Below, in pieces: positions 22,620-32,345 of a DNA stretch of 55,766 nt (position 1 is the stretch's first letter; each line of letters starts with the position of its first letter). The notes beneath the pieces were generated by a model, which did no database searches, had not been told where the DNA came from, and saw nothing but the letters and a program-made list of their open reading frames with translations. The stretch covers positions 1 to 55,766 of the forward strand of contig JAIDYR010000114.1 in NCBI GenBank assembly GCA_029057985.1. The letters run 5' to 3'. Made by a program: the position numbers and the translations under genes. The DNA comes from Muribaculaceae bacterium (lineage in GTDB: Bacteria; Bacteroidota; Bacteroidia; Bacteroidales; Muribaculaceae).

Positions 22620-25511
22620 ATGCAAGCTTTTAACTTCTTGAAGTATGCAGCCGCGACCGCCGTGGTTGCTCTCGGCTTCAGTTACGCCTCTGCAGATAAG
22701 ATTGCTTTCGTCGGCGCCGGGCAGTCTTATGCAGGAGGAGGCGATGTAGTCACCCTTGACGTGGGTTCGAAACCGGGGATTGTTTACGGTGCCGGCAAAC
22801 CGGTTACCTTCGAGATCCCTGTAGAAAATTCCACAGCGCAGATTGTGTACGCTAACGGGATAAACTGGCCCACACTGAATTCTAAATTGATATTGACTCC
22901 TGCTGACGGAGTTGTTATCAATTCCGTCACTTTCTCATGTCATTCCAACTATGGAGAGATCTCGTTAACAGGTACGGATCTTAAGCAAAAACCTTCTTCA
23001 GCTAATTCGGTTATTTCCTTCACAGATATCGATAAGGCGAACGCTCTCGTATTCAGCCATACCTCACAGAACCGATTCTACTATATCGAGGTTGATTATA
23101 CATCCTCAACTTCCGGAGACACAGGGAACACAGCCGAAATCGGCGCAACCTTCAAACCGGATCCAATAACGGCTGACTGCGAAGATATCCGGATAATAGT
23201 CAGTGGAATCTGGGCAGAATTTGGAACCGAGATGACCGTAGGGTCTCTGCAGGTAGAGACCGCCACAGGAATTCCCTACACTACAGTCTCCTTATCTCCC
23301 CAAACGGACTGGGATACATGGGAAGATTACTACAAATGTGACTTCGCCAAACCGCTTGAAGAAGGAAACTATAAAATTATAGTTCCGGAAGGTACATTCG
23401 TAAGAAAAGAGAATGACGAAATAGTTCTCAAGAATGCTGCGACAACCTGGAGTTTCACAGTAGGCAAAGCGGTTGTAATTGATCCTGATACAGGTTTCGT
23501 TCCGTCAAGCATCTATCCTGCAAGCGGAGAGACAATTGACTCTTCCGAATCCGAATGGATGATAGCCGTGTTCTTCGATAAGGATGTTATTCAGAATCCT
23601 GAGATCACTCCCTATGTCATGTTAGGGGATGATAAGTACGAACCGACTGAAGTCAGAGCCATCACGAAGAAGCAGATTAACTACCTCTTCGACGGAATGG
23701 ACAAGCGTCCTAACGGAACCTATACTTTTGTTCTTCCTGCAGAAGCCGTTTCCTACGAGAATGGAGAGAAGAATAAGGACTTTACTGCAAAATATGTATG
23801 GAAAGGTGGCGGTAAGGGTGATGTCGAGATAGGCGACTGCAAGCTCGTTGCGGCTTCCATCGGCGATGTCAACATTATGGAGCCCGGAACTGTTGTTCCC
23901 AATATTCCTTCTGAAGGATGTTATCTGAAACTCAGCGTATTGCCCGAAAACGTAGAAATGATCGGCGTATCCATCTCTGACGTTACCGGTAAGACTCCCG
24001 CCGAATATAACGATCCTTCGATTGAAGCTATCTGGTTCAACTATTTAGAAACCAAAACAAATGGAGTATTTAGCAAAGAGATCTACTCTATCGAAGGAAT
24101 CAAACTTTATGCCGGACACGACTATGTTGTAAAAGCAGAGCTTTACAATGGAAACTGGGGCACCGGTATCACCCTCTTGAGCACTGTTTACTCAGCTACC
24201 TTCACAGGAGAGACTGCCGCATTCCAGTATAGCCCCGTAGAAATTGTCTCTATCGAGCCGACTCCCGGCTCTGAATTCAAGATAGGCGAGAAGATGGTAG
24301 TGACGTATTCCGCACCCGTACAACTCGTTGCCGGGGAAGGCAAGAGCGGTTTCGGTAAAGGTAATGCCGGTTGGGCCAACTTCTCAGCAATGTCTTCCAA
24401 CGCAGACAAAACCGTCTGGACAATAACCTTCCCGAACTCGGAGATCAACGCTGCCGGAGGTCCCGGTCAGATCAACCCGCGTCTCTGGGGTACGGATTCC
24501 AATGGTCTCCAGCTCCGTCCTTCAGAATATAATATTCCTGCAGGAGCTTCCGAAACCGATTATGATGTATTCAACGGTGGCGAAGAAGCGACCTCCTATA
24601 CTCAGGTTAACTATGCAGGCTACGCAAAATGTCCGAAAGTTGAGGTAAGCCCGCTCAGTACAGAAGAACTTTCCTATATCGACTTCTCGATTGTAGGCAG
24701 CAAAGAACTTAACCCCTCTTACCAAGCTGACTTCCCGGTAATCAGAAATGAAGCCGGCGAAGAAGTAGCCTTCGTAATCGTTGACTCCTATGAAGATGCA
24801 GGCGGCCATGTAATCGTAACAAAAACCAATTCTTCGTCAGCCGACGCCGGAGTAATAGGCCTCAGAGCTCCGCTCAACACGGTTATCACAACTCCCGGAA
24901 CCTATACTCTCGAACTTCCCTGGAACCTCTTCGTAGTAGGTCGCGAACAGTCATCCTACGCAAGCGCACCCGGCGTCTTCACCATTACCGTAAGCAACAA
25001 CGATCCCATCGATCAGCTTACAATTACCTGCGAAGGAGCGAAGAATATGGCTATCAAGTTCATACCCGCCGATGAAGAGGAAGAGACACCCGCATATTAT
25101 GACGTCACTCTCGAAGCTGAGACATCTATCGCAGAGGTGACTATCGAGCTCCCGACCGGATACGATGAGATGTATTATGCCGATCTCTCAATCGGCGGAA
25201 TGAAGGACCGTCGCGTTCCTGCCTCGACAATTGTCGATCAGTATGGCTACACTAAAGGTAATGTGCTTGAAGTCCCGACCGACGGCAAGACTTATACTTA
25301 TAGCGTAGTATTCGGCAAAGCCGGAGAAGTCAATACGGACAACAACTTTATCGTAAACGTCAAGGCCGATAAGTTGACCGGTATCGACCAACTCGCTACC
25401 GAGGCCGAGACCGTAGAATACTTCACGATCGACGGAATCAAGGTAGAAAATCCCGTCAAGGGTCTCTATATCAAGGTGACCGATGGCAAAGCCACAAAGG
25501 TTATCCTCTAA
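22620..25511 (+). CDS. Large secreted beta-rich surface protein
   Basis: A 963-aa exported protein of no assigned family. A signal peptide (LKYAAATAVVALGFSYASA) is followed by beta-sandwich-like regions rich in Gly, Thr, Asp and Glu. Repeated Ig-like openings are seen, such as GFVPSSIYPASGETIDSSE and YSPVEIVSIEPTPGSEFKIGEK, each leading into a short domain. The C-terminus (LTGIDQLATEAETVEYFTIDG, then GLYIKVTDGKATKVIL) resembles the sorting tail of type IX secretion cargo and is similar in kind to that of the 10796-12316 protein. Cell-surface adhesion or substrate binding is only a guess. Confidence 0.7.
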   Translation: MQAFNFLKYAAATAVVALGFSYASADKIAFVGAGQSYAGGGDVVTLDVGSKPGIVYGAGKPVTFEIPVENSTAQIVYANGINWPTLNSKLILTPADGVVINSVTFSCHSNYGEISLTGTDLKQKPSSANSVISFTDIDKANALVFSHTSQNRFYYIEVDYTSSTSGDTGNTAEIGATFKPDPITADCEDIRIIVSGIWAEFGTEMTVGSLQVETATGIPYTTVSLSPQTDWDTWEDYYKCDFAKPLEEGNYKIIVPEGTFVRKENDEIVLKNAATTWSFTVGKAVVIDPDTGFVPSSIYPASGETIDSSESEWMIAVFFDKDVIQNPEITPYVMLGDDKYEPTEVRAITKKQINYLFDGMDKRPNGTYTFVLPAEAVSYENGEKNKDFTAKYVWKGGGKGDVEIGDCKLVAASIGDVNIMEPGTVVPNIPSEGCYLKLSVLPENVEMIGVSISDVTGKTPAEYNDPSIEAIWFNYLETKTNGVFSKEIYSIEGIKLYAGHDYVVKAELYNGNWGTGITLLSTVYSATFTGETAAFQYSPVEIVSIEPTPGSEFKIGEKMVVTYSAPVQLVAGEGKSGFGKGNAGWANFSAMSSNADKTVWTITFPNSEINAAGGPGQINPRLWGTDSNGLQLRPSEYNIPAGASETDYDVFNGGEEATSYTQVNYAGYAKCPKVEVSPLSTEELSYIDFSIVGSKELNPSYQADFPVIRNEAGEEVAFVIVDSYEDAGGHVIVTKTNSSSADAGVIGLRAPLNTVITTPGTYTLELPWNLFVVGREQSSYASAPGVFTITVSNNDPIDQLTITCEGAKNMAIKFIPADEEEETPAYYDVTLEAETSIAEVTIELPTGYDEMYYADLSIGGMKDRRVPASTIVDQYGYTKGNVLEVPTDGKTYTYSVVFGKAGEVNTDNNFIVNVKADKLTGIDQLATEAETVEYFTIDGIKVENPVKGLYIKVTDGKATKVIL

Positions 25512-25593
25512 AGCGCTCAGTCTCAAACACGGGCGACGCCACCCGGACGTCGCTCCGCGTTTGAAAGCATAACATAAGACTTTCTAAACGATG

Positions 25594-25630
25594 AGAGCCA
25601 CGCGACACTATGCCGCGTGGCTCTCTGCTT
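25594..25630 (+). terminator. Strong hairpin after the surface-protein gene
   Basis: GAGAGCCACGCG (25594-25605) and CGCGTGGCTCTC (25615-25626) are exact complements with a 9-nt loop. The T-run is weak, and the next hairpin may do the terminating. Confidence 0.7.
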
Positions 25631-25676
25631 ATATATAATTTCTTAGGGAAACTATGATTGCTATATATATATATTA

Positions 25677-25713
25677 AAACTGCCATAATCAATTTGATTA
25701 TGGCAGTTTTTTA
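25677..25713. terminator. Bidirectional terminator between the surface protein and frr
   Basis: AAAACTGCCATAATCAA (25677-25693) and TTGATTATGGCAGTTTT (25695-25711) form a near-continuous palindrome with T-runs on both strands, suited to ending both converging transcripts. Confidence 0.9.
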
Positions 25714-25760
25714 TAGTGGATCAGATTATTTACAGATCAGATGAAATTAGGGATCAGGGA

Positions 25761-26321
25761 TCAGACGGTCAGGATCTCTTTTTCTTTTTCGGCGAAGGTC
25801 TCGTCGATTTTCTTGATGTATTTGTCGTGGAGTTTCTGGACTGCTGCTTCGCCGTCTTTCTGGACATCTTCGGGCATGCCGTCGTTCTTTACAGCTTTCT
25901 TCAGAGCGTCGATAATATCGCGGCGTGCGTTGCGGACGCTGACTTTGGCTGTCTCCATCTCTGCCTTACATTGCTTTACGAGTGCCTTACGGCGCTCTTC
26001 TGTCAAAGGAGGAATACCGAGGCGGATAACTTCGCCATTGTTTTCAGGCATGATGCCCAGGTCGGAATTGATGATGGCTTTCTCAATCTCCTTAAACATG
26101 GATTTCTCCCAGGGAGTGATGGCGATAGTGCGCGCGTCGGGCACGCTGATGTTAGCTACATTTGAGATCGGAGCCTGCGATCCATAGTAGTCGACGCGTA
26201 TGCCGTCGAGAAGTTTGGCCGATGCCTTACCGGCACGGATGTGCGAAAGAGTGTCGTCAAGATATTCCACTGCGAGCTGCATGGAATCTTCGGCGTTCTG
26301 AAGATATTCTTTTACTTCCAT
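25761..26321 (-). CDS. frr: Ribosome recycling factor
   Basis: RRF (186 aa) splits the post-termination ribosome together with EF-G. Family blocks are [60 protein letters not shown] and the C-terminal helices. The ATG at 26321 gives the standard length; a longer frame to 26471 would run into pyrH and add atypical residues. It lies 44 nt downstream of pyrH in the usual pyrH-frr pair. Confidence 0.97.
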   Translation of the reverse strand: MEVKEYLQNAEDSMQLAVEYLDDTLSHIRAGKASAKLLDGIRVDYYGSQAPISNVANISVPDARTIAITPWEKSMFKEIEKAIINSDLGIMPENNGEVIRLGIPPLTEERRKALVKQCKAEMETAKVSVRNARRDIIDALKKAVKNDGMPEDVQKDGEAAVQKLHDKYIKKIDETFAEKEKEILTV

Positions 26322-26365
26322 ATATTTATAATTTTTTACTTCGTTGAAGGGGGACTTCAGAAACT

Positions 26366-27079
26366 TTAGGGATGGACATAAGTGCCGACGTTTTCTCCTT
26401 CGAGCATTTTCTGAAGGTTGCCTTCCTTGTCCATGTTGAAGACGTAGATGGGCATATTGTTTTCCTTGCAAAGAGCAGTGGCTGTCAGGTCCATTACCTT
26501 GAGATTGCGTTTGAGAATCTCATCGTAGGAGATAGAGTCGAATTTCTCGGCAGCGGGATCTTTTTCAGGATCGGCGGTATAGATGCCGTCGACGCGGGTG
26601 CCTTTCAGCATGACGTCGGCTTCGGTCTCGATAGCTCGGAGAGCGGAGCCTGTGTCGGTTGTGAAGTAAGGATTGCCGGTGCCTCCGCTGATAATGGCTA
26701 CTTTTCCGTTATTGAGCATATCGATCGCTTTCCATTTGGAGTATGGTTCGCCGATAGGAAACATTCCGATTGCGGTCAGCACGCCGGCCGGCTGGCCGAC
26801 AGCTTCCAGGGCGCTGCTGAGGGCGAGGGAATTGATTACGGTGGCCAACATCCCCATCTGATCGCCTTTGACGCGATCAAAACCCTTTGAAGCGCCGCTG
26901 AGTCCGCGGAAGATATTACCTCCGCCGATGACTATGGCAACCTGAACGCCGCTTTCCACCGCTTTCTTTATCTGCTCCGCGTAGGAGTTAAGGCGTCGGC
27001 TGTCGATACCGTAGCCCTGCTCCCCCATAAGGGATTCGCCCGAAAGCTTCAGAAGTATTCTATTGAATTTCATTGTCAC
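26366..27079 (-). CDS. pyrH: UMP kinase
   Basis: PyrH phosphorylates UMP to UDP. The 237-aa protein begins [22 protein letters not shown], typical of the amino-acid-kinase fold, then [28 protein letters not shown] and [19 protein letters not shown]. Starts at 27079 (MTMKF) or 27073 (MKF) are both possible. A perfect promoter lies upstream at 27150-27181. Confidence 0.97.
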   Translation of the reverse strand: MTMKFNRILLKLSGESLMGEQGYGIDSRRLNSYAEQIKKAVESGVQVAIVIGGGNIFRGLSGASKGFDRVKGDQMGMLATVINSLALSSALEAVGQPAGVLTAIGMFPIGEPYSKWKAIDMLNNGKVAIISGGTGNPYFTTDTGSALRAIETEADVMLKGTRVDGIYTADPEKDPAAEKFDSISYDEILKRNLKVMDLTATALCKENNMPIYVFNMDKEGNLQKMLEGENVGTYVHP

Positions 27080-27149
27080 TATTCTGTTTTGCCGGCATCA
27101 GGCAGAAAAAGCTCTGACGGTCGGCTTCGCTAAAAATCAAATATTTCTA

Positions 27150-27181
27150 CAAATATAATCCAACTTTCCCGACTATGCAAA
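27150..27181 (-). promoter_or_regulatory. Promoter of pyrH-frr
   Basis: Minus strand TTTG (27181-27178), 20 nt, TATATTTG (27157-27150), both perfect. The -33 element overlaps the last codons of rnpA. Transcription start is expected near 27143, about 65 nt before pyrH. Confidence 0.8.
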
Positions 27182-27694
27182 TAACTTCGTGGTTATTTGG
27201 TCTATGAGGCGACGGAGTTTATATCGGATTTTGGCGGAATCAACGTTTTCAGTGCTGATATAGATAAGGGCGACCGAGACTGTGCGCAATTCGGGATGCT
27301 CCTCGATAGCGCGGCGGAGTTCGCGTCGTTGCAATCGCCATGCTTCGCGAATACGCCGTCGCATAAGCACTCGGTCGACGGCATGACGACGCTTCTTTTT
27401 AGGCACCGTCACCATCATCTGAAGCGGAGCGATGCCGTCAGGCACCCCGATCTTGAATGATTCCTCCAGTTCCTTATGGGTCAGAGTTCGGTAGGTCAGA
27501 CGGAAAGGATAGTCATAGATAGAGGTCCCTTTGGAGAAGAGATTGTCGACAAGTATCTTATGGCGCAGGCGTTCGGACTTTGGAAAGGTAAGGCGTTCGG
27601 CAGCCACGGCGCTGCAGTCGGCGCCCGATTCGGCACCCGAATTCGCCCCCTGCGGATTTTTTTGGGCGGAGGATGCTTCAGGCTTTATCGTCAT
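27173..27694 (-). CDS. rnpA: Ribonuclease P protein component
   Basis: RnpA binds the RNase P RNA and aids tRNA 5' maturation. The 173-aa protein has an N-terminal extension of about 35 residues, then FPKSERLRHKILVDNLFSKG, MMVTVPKKKRRHAVDRVLMRRRIREAWR (a form of the conserved RNR helix) and SVALIYISTENVDSAKI. The start overlaps the end of the flippase gene by 17 nt, suggesting coupled translation. yidD, the usual neighbour, is elsewhere. The C-terminal codons coincide with a short motif (ATAACCACGAAGTT) that recurs in gene leaders. Confidence 0.9.
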   Translation of the reverse strand: MTIKPEASSAQKNPQGANSGAESGADCSAVAAERLTFPKSERLRHKILVDNLFSKGTSIYDYPFRLTYRTLTHKELEESFKIGVPDGIAPLQMMVTVPKKKRRHAVDRVLMRRRIREAWRLQRRELRRAIEEHPELRTVSVALIYISTENVDSAKIRYKLRRLIDQITTKLFA

Positions 27695-30206
27695 TGAAGT
27701 ATTTTTTTAGGATTAGATGATGGATTATGGACTCGCGGTCAGGATTCATAAACTGTCGCGCCCATTCCGTAGAAGCCTTTGCAATCGCTTCCGCTTCATC
27801 CGGATGCTCGTTATAATATCTTATCTTCTCTTCTACATCGGAAAAATCCGGTTTGATTTCGATATAATGTACTCCCGGCTTCAAGCGGCCATGCATAAGC
27901 CATCCTTCAACGTTGGGGCGCACCATCACCGGGATGCATCCCGAGGCCATTATCCACTGCAGTGCGGAAGCCACATCATAACCCTCCAGAGCCAACACAT
28001 AACGGTAACGGAAATGCTCAGGAATAGATATGGGGACAGAATGGCCGGGAGCGTCGTAGGGCCGGGAAGTATCGGCAATATCCATAAACTCTGAATCTTT
28101 CCACCTTGAGATGAAGCGTTCGCGCTCGGATTTTCCGGCACATTCACCGCGGAATATCAATTTAGAAATTTTCCTGGAGAAGGGGATAGGATCATAGGGA
28201 GTAAGGAAATGCCGGCGCGAGTCGAGGTTGAGTATGACAGCATTATCCTGTCCGGGGCAATCCAGCCGCCGGGCTTTCATAAGAGTAGGGGTCGCAGGAT
28301 TATATCTGACATCATCAGCGACGAAGCGCAGTTTTCTATTTGCAGGCCATGATTTGAGCCAGCGGTTGAGGTCAAAGACATAATGACTATGAAATTTTTT
28401 CGGAGAAATTTCAGCAGCTGTCACTTCATTGACCGGCATCATTGCTTCCAGAGCCGGATCCACATTAGGCATAGGCTCGGCCGCTATAGGAGAATAATCA
28501 TAAGCCCGCCGACAATAATAATCGACTCGATCACGAATTTGATCGGCATCCGGGCGTTGCTCCCAATCTTTGAGCATCATATCCCGCTCATTGCGCATCA
28601 TGGAGCGGGGAGTTATCTGACGGGTCAATCCTCCAATGAATTCCTCCACATTACTTCGGCGTCCTGCAGAAGCTCGGCGGGGCAAAAATTTATTGACTGC
28701 ACGGCGCATCGGACGGCTGACTACGGGCAACTCCTCAAAGAAAGCCACCACACAGAGATATCCCGCCAGCAGGAGGATTCTCACAATATAGGTCAGCCAC
28801 ATCGCTGAAGGATATTCTGTCTGCAGCCCTATATAATATAATCCCATTGCAAGCACTCCATAGAGTGCCATGCGCCCGATCTGATATGGAAGAGGATAGT
28901 AATAGCGGCCGACAAAATAGCTAAGCACCATCACCACGAAATAACTGATGAAAGCGGCCCAGGCCGAACCGAGATATCCGTCGGGAATACCGATAGCAGG
29001 GACCAGCCAGAGATTAAGACCCAGCATCAAGGCAAAACATATCAGTGAGAAATACATTCCCCAACGGGTACGGTCGGTCAGCTTATACCATAGCGAGAGA
29101 TTGAAGAAGATGCCGAAAAAGAGGTCGGCCATCATCATTATGGGGACGACTCTGAGGCCCGTCCAGTAACCGGGAGATATAAAATGCTTGAGGAGAGGCA
29201 TAAAATACATCACTCCCAAAAATATCAGTAATCCGAAGATTACGAAATATTTCATGGCATCGCAATAGGCTTGGCGGCGGTCTTCGCCTCCGGCGCGTGC
29301 CTGAGCGAAAATGAAGGGTTCATAGGCATATCGGAAAGCCTGGGTAAACATGACCATCACTACTGCGATCTTGATGTTGGCGCCGTAGATGCCTACCATC
29401 GTGCGGGCGGCTTCCTCATTACCTTTGAATATATAGGGAATGGCAATCTGACCCATATTCTGGCTTGCAATGCCCGCAACTCCCAATATAAGCAGCGGCC
29501 AGCTATAGTCGAGCATCTTGACGAGAAGATGCGGATCGAATTGCCAGCGTTTTCCCATCATATAAGGGATAAGCGCAATCAGGACTATGACTGAGGAGAT
29601 GATATTGGCTACGAATATCCATCCGATGCCATAGCTTAATCCTCCCATAGGGGTATAAAACCAATTGATGGCACCCGGACAAGTCTGCTCCAATTTCGGG
29701 CATATCAGGATGAAGAATACATTCAGGAATATGTTTACTCCGATATTCAGAAATTTTACCCCGGCGAAAGTCCATGCCTTATTCTTATATCGCAGATATG
29801 CGAACGGAATATTGCAGAAAGCGTCGATGGCTACCGTAGTCCCTAACAGCCAGACATATTCCGGATGCCTCGGAAGCAGCAGAGCAGAAGATAATTGAGG
29901 GAGAAATATGGAAATCAACACTATGAAGAGGCACGATGACATCCCGATAGCCCATAGGGATGTGGTATAGACCCGGTCAGGATCGTCGGAGCGGTTGGCG
30001 AAACGGAAATAGCCTGTCTCCATGCCGTAATTGAGTATGACGAGGACTACGGCCGTAAAACTATACAGATAGCTGACGATACCGTATTCATTGGCCGGGA
30101 AAAGATATACATAAAGCGGGACCAGAATCCAGTTGAGGAATCGTCCGACGATACTGCTGAGGCCATAGACGGCCGTATCCTTGACAAGTGATTTTATTCC
30201 GGACAT
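27678..30206 (-). CDS. Polysaccharide flippase fused to a GT90-like glycosyltransferase domain
   Basis: An 842-aa two-part protein. Residues about 1-490 are a multi-pass MOP-type flippase (YGLSSIVGRFLNWILVPLYVYLF, about 12-14 hydrophobic segments). After a basic linker (FLPRRASAGRRSNVEEF), residues about 530-842 look like the LPS-modifying glycosyltransferase 90/CAP10 type: KLRFVADDVRYN, PVISxxR-like DNAVILNLDSRRHF, KLIFRGECAGKSERERFI, and the nucleotide-sugar-type block YVLALEGYDVASALQWIMASGCIPVM. This would join lipid-linked glycan export to a sugar transfer step. The reading frame is continuous, with no sign of an assembly join. It lies between ruvB and rnpA. Confidence 0.8.
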   Translation of the reverse strand: MSGIKSLVKDTAVYGLSSIVGRFLNWILVPLYVYLFPANEYGIVSYLYSFTAVVLVILNYGMETGYFRFANRSDDPDRVYTTSLWAIGMSSCLFIVLISIFLPQLSSALLLPRHPEYVWLLGTTVAIDAFCNIPFAYLRYKNKAWTFAGVKFLNIGVNIFLNVFFILICPKLEQTCPGAINWFYTPMGGLSYGIGWIFVANIISSVIVLIALIPYMMGKRWQFDPHLLVKMLDYSWPLLILGVAGIASQNMGQIAIPYIFKGNEEAARTMVGIYGANIKIAVVMVMFTQAFRYAYEPFIFAQARAGGEDRRQAYCDAMKYFVIFGLLIFLGVMYFMPLLKHFISPGYWTGLRVVPIMMMADLFFGIFFNLSLWYKLTDRTRWGMYFSLICFALMLGLNLWLVPAIGIPDGYLGSAWAAFISYFVVMVLSYFVGRYYYPLPYQIGRMALYGVLAMGLYYIGLQTEYPSAMWLTYIVRILLLAGYLCVVAFFEELPVVSRPMRRAVNKFLPRRASAGRRSNVEEFIGGLTRQITPRSMMRNERDMMLKDWEQRPDADQIRDRVDYYCRRAYDYSPIAAEPMPNVDPALEAMMPVNEVTAAEISPKKFHSHYVFDLNRWLKSWPANRKLRFVADDVRYNPATPTLMKARRLDCPGQDNAVILNLDSRRHFLTPYDPIPFSRKISKLIFRGECAGKSERERFISRWKDSEFMDIADTSRPYDAPGHSVPISIPEHFRYRYVLALEGYDVASALQWIMASGCIPVMVRPNVEGWLMHGRLKPGVHYIEIKPDFSDVEEKIRYYNEHPDEAEAIAKASTEWARQFMNPDRESIIHHLILKKYFNDDKA

Positions 30207-30267
30207 TTGCTTGTTTTATAAAACGGGATCTTAATTATAGAGTTTCGTTTTCGAAACATAAATAACT

Positions 30268-31296
30268 CTATCCGAAAAGGGAATCGGGGGCAGACAGGGG
30301 TGTGCGTCCGAGATGGTGATAGGCCATTTCGGTGACTTCACGTCCGCGGGGTGTACGCTTGATGAAGCCTTCCTTGATGAGGTAGGGTTCGTAGACCTCC
30401 TCGATTGTGCCTGCATCTTCTCCGAGAGCCGTAGCTATGGTAGAGAGCCCTACGGGTCCCCCCTTGAATTTATCTATTATAGTAAGCAGAATCTTATTGT
30501 CGATTTCATCGAGACCATAACGGTCGATATTCAGGGCTTCGAGAGCCATACGGGCAATTTTGAGAGAGATGCGGCCGTCGCCCTTTACCATGGCGAAGTC
30601 GCGTACGCGGCGCAGAAGAGAATTGGCGATACGCGGAGTGCCTCGGCTGCGCAGGGAGATTTCCAGCGCAGCGTCATCATCGATTGCGACTTTAAGCAAT
30701 CTCGCCGAGCGCCCCACAATCCCTTTCAGCACGTCATGGTCATAATATTCCAGATGGCAGTTAATTCCAAATCGGGCTCGCAGAGGGGAGGTCAGCAGTC
30801 CGCTGCGTGTTGTAGCGCCAATGAGGGTAAATGGGGAAAGAGTGAGTTGCACACTCTTCGCTCCCGGTCCCTTATCGAGGAGGATGTCGATTCTATAATC
30901 CTCCATTGCCGAGTAAAGATATTCTTCTACAATAGGATGCAGTCGATGGATCTCGTCGATGAAGAGAACGTCGTGAGGTTCGAGACTCATAAGAATGCCG
31001 GCGAGATCGCCGGGTTTATCGAGCACAGGTCCTGAAGTCACTTTAAATCCGACTCCCAATTCATTGGCCACTATATTTGAGAGGGTGGTCTTTCCCAGTC
31101 CGGGAGGGCCGTGGAGCAGGGTATGGTCAAGCGCTTCGCCCCGGATGCGTGCTGCCTGGACGAAGATACGCAGGTTGGATATGATTTTTTCCTGGCCGGC
31201 AAAGTCGTCGAATTCGAGCGGACGCAAGGCTTTCTCGATGTCACCTCCTTCGTTAGGGGCCGGACGTTGGCGGTCATGTATATCGAAATCAGTCAT
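30268..31296 (-). CDS. ruvB: Holliday junction branch migration helicase RuvB
   Basis: RuvB (342 aa) is the AAA+ motor of RuvABC. Features are [21 protein letters not shown], Walker [14 protein letters not shown], Walker [13 protein letters not shown], sensor GATTRSGLL, and the C-terminal winged helix ([20 protein letters not shown]). ruvA and ruvC are not in the window. The flippase gene follows after 61 nt, a neighbourhood seen in other Bacteroidales. Confidence 0.97.
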   Translation of the reverse strand: MTDFDIHDRQRPAPNEGGDIEKALRPLEFDDFAGQEKIISNLRIFVQAARIRGEALDHTLLHGPPGLGKTTLSNIVANELGVGFKVTSGPVLDKPGDLAGILMSLEPHDVLFIDEIHRLHPIVEEYLYSAMEDYRIDILLDKGPGAKSVQLTLSPFTLIGATTRSGLLTSPLRARFGINCHLEYYDHDVLKGIVGRSARLLKVAIDDDAALEISLRSRGTPRIANSLLRRVRDFAMVKGDGRISLKIARMALEALNIDRYGLDEIDNKILLTIIDKFKGGPVGLSTIATALGEDAGTIEEVYEPYLIKEGFIKRTPRGREVTEMAYHHLGRTPLSAPDSLFG

Positions 31297-31331
31297 GATG
31301 CGGCGATATAGTTTGCAATATAGGTGCGGAA

Positions 31332-31358
31332 GAGAAGACGCAATTATGGCGTCTTCTC
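31332..31358 (-). terminator. Hairpin between the conserved unknown gene and ruvB
   Basis: GAGAAGACGC (31332-31341) and GCGTCTTCTC (31349-31358) are perfect 10-bp arms with a 7-nt loop. It has little T-run, so it could be a terminator or a leader structure for ruvB. Confidence 0.5.
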
Positions 31359-31405
31359 AAGATCCGATACATTTATTTCAGATATAGGGCTGATAAGAAT
31401 ATCCT

Positions 31406-31930
31406 TTACAACTGGAGATATTCCATCTCCTCGCGGAGTTCGAGGCCCGAGAGTCGCCGGCGGCGGGATATGATGCCGGCAAGTTCGGAAATTGCCGGAT
31501 GCAGACGTGGATTTGCAAAGATGCGGCGGTGATGAGTCAGCAGCCGACGATAGAAAGTCTCTATCTCATCCTTTTCCAGTCCGCACGTATCCTCTCCTTC
31601 GGCTTCGATCTCAGCGTAGACCTGACGCTCGATTTCGGAAGGCAGGTCCTCATGCAGGCGTACCAGGGAGCGGGCCATGACATTGCCAATGACCATTGAT
31701 GCAGTGATATGAAAATTATTCATCAGGTTCTCCCACACTGATTTAGGGGAAATGACCGGATTAAGCGAATAATAATATTCCTGCGAGAAATTGACCATCG
31801 GTCCGTCGGAATCCAATGAAATGTCTACTACTCGGTCAATGGCATTCAATCCGGCCAATGAGATAGCCATTCCGGCCAGACCATAAGCGCGGTCATCTTC
31901 GTTGCTGTATGATAAAGTCATGAGATTCAA
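31406..31930 (-). CDS. Conserved hypothetical protein, Bacteroidales
   Basis: A 174-aa soluble protein, mostly helical by appearance, with no family I can name. It contains AYGLAGMAISLAGLNAIDRVVDISLD and a C-terminal basic cluster (GIISRRRRLSGLELREEMEYL). Starts at 31930 or 31921 are possible. It is followed by ruvB on the same strand (gap 109 nt with a hairpin). A full MITE-like element starts only 19 bp upstream of its start codon, so its promoter may lie inside that element. Confidence 0.6.
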   Translation of the reverse strand: MNLMTLSYSNEDDRAYGLAGMAISLAGLNAIDRVVDISLDSDGPMVNFSQEYYYSLNPVISPKSVWENLMNNFHITASMVIGNVMARSLVRLHEDLPSEIERQVYAEIEAEGEDTCGLEKDEIETFYRRLLTHHRRIFANPRLHPAISELAGIISRRRRLSGLELREEMEYLQL

Positions 31931-31948
31931 GATTTGATAAGTAAGTTC

Positions 31949-32136
31949 TAAGAACCCGTTTACTAAGAACTGTTAAAATTTCATTTTGATCGAATATCAA
32001 CGATAAAACGCCCATATTTTGGCCATTTTCGATCTTTTCATCAGTCACGATGCCCGCATCGCTCCTTCTTCAAAAATCGAAACTGCCTCAAAATCTGTAC
32101 ATTTTCTCGTTAACATTCTTTAGTAAACCGGCTCTA
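31949..32136 (-). repeat. Full 188-bp MITE-like element (reverse orientation)
   Basis: Reverse complement of the element at 55167-55354, same length, with about 6 mismatches. Imperfect terminal inverted repeats of roughly 27 bp (TAAGAACCCGTTTACTAAGA at one end, TAGAGCCGGTTTACTAAAGA read inward from the other) and a central hairpin CGATGC-CC-GCATCG flanked by CAGTC and CTCCTTC. No ORF is inside. Confidence 0.9.
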
Positions 32137-32183
32137 AAAATTAAACGCTATTTGTGATTAAAATTACTTGAACAATAAAACTC

Positions 32184-32265
32184 GTTTTTTTGGCTGATTT
32201 GAGCTTGTCAGTCAGTCGCATACTTAGTATGCTCCCTCCTTCCGCACTCAAATCAGCTCAAAAAT
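32184..32265. repeat. Second palindromic element with the same core design
   Basis: An outer stem GCTGATTTGAG (32193-32203) / CTCAAATCAGC (32247-32257) is flanked by T- and A-runs. An inner hairpin GCATAC-TTA-GTATGC (32218-32232) is preceded by CAGTCAGTC and followed by TCCCTCCTTC. The order matches the core of the 188-bp element although the sequence differs. Confidence 0.7.
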
Positions 32266-32345
32266 AACTTCCTTTTATATGTCCATTAATTTTTCTCACT
32301 TACTTATGCTAATAAAACGCCTTTGGGCCCTCAAAAGTTAAGATG

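Noticed and set aside
26322-26471. N-terminal extension of frr to 26471
   Set aside because: It would overlap pyrH, and the added residues are not RRF-like; the ATG at 26321 gives the standard 186 aa.
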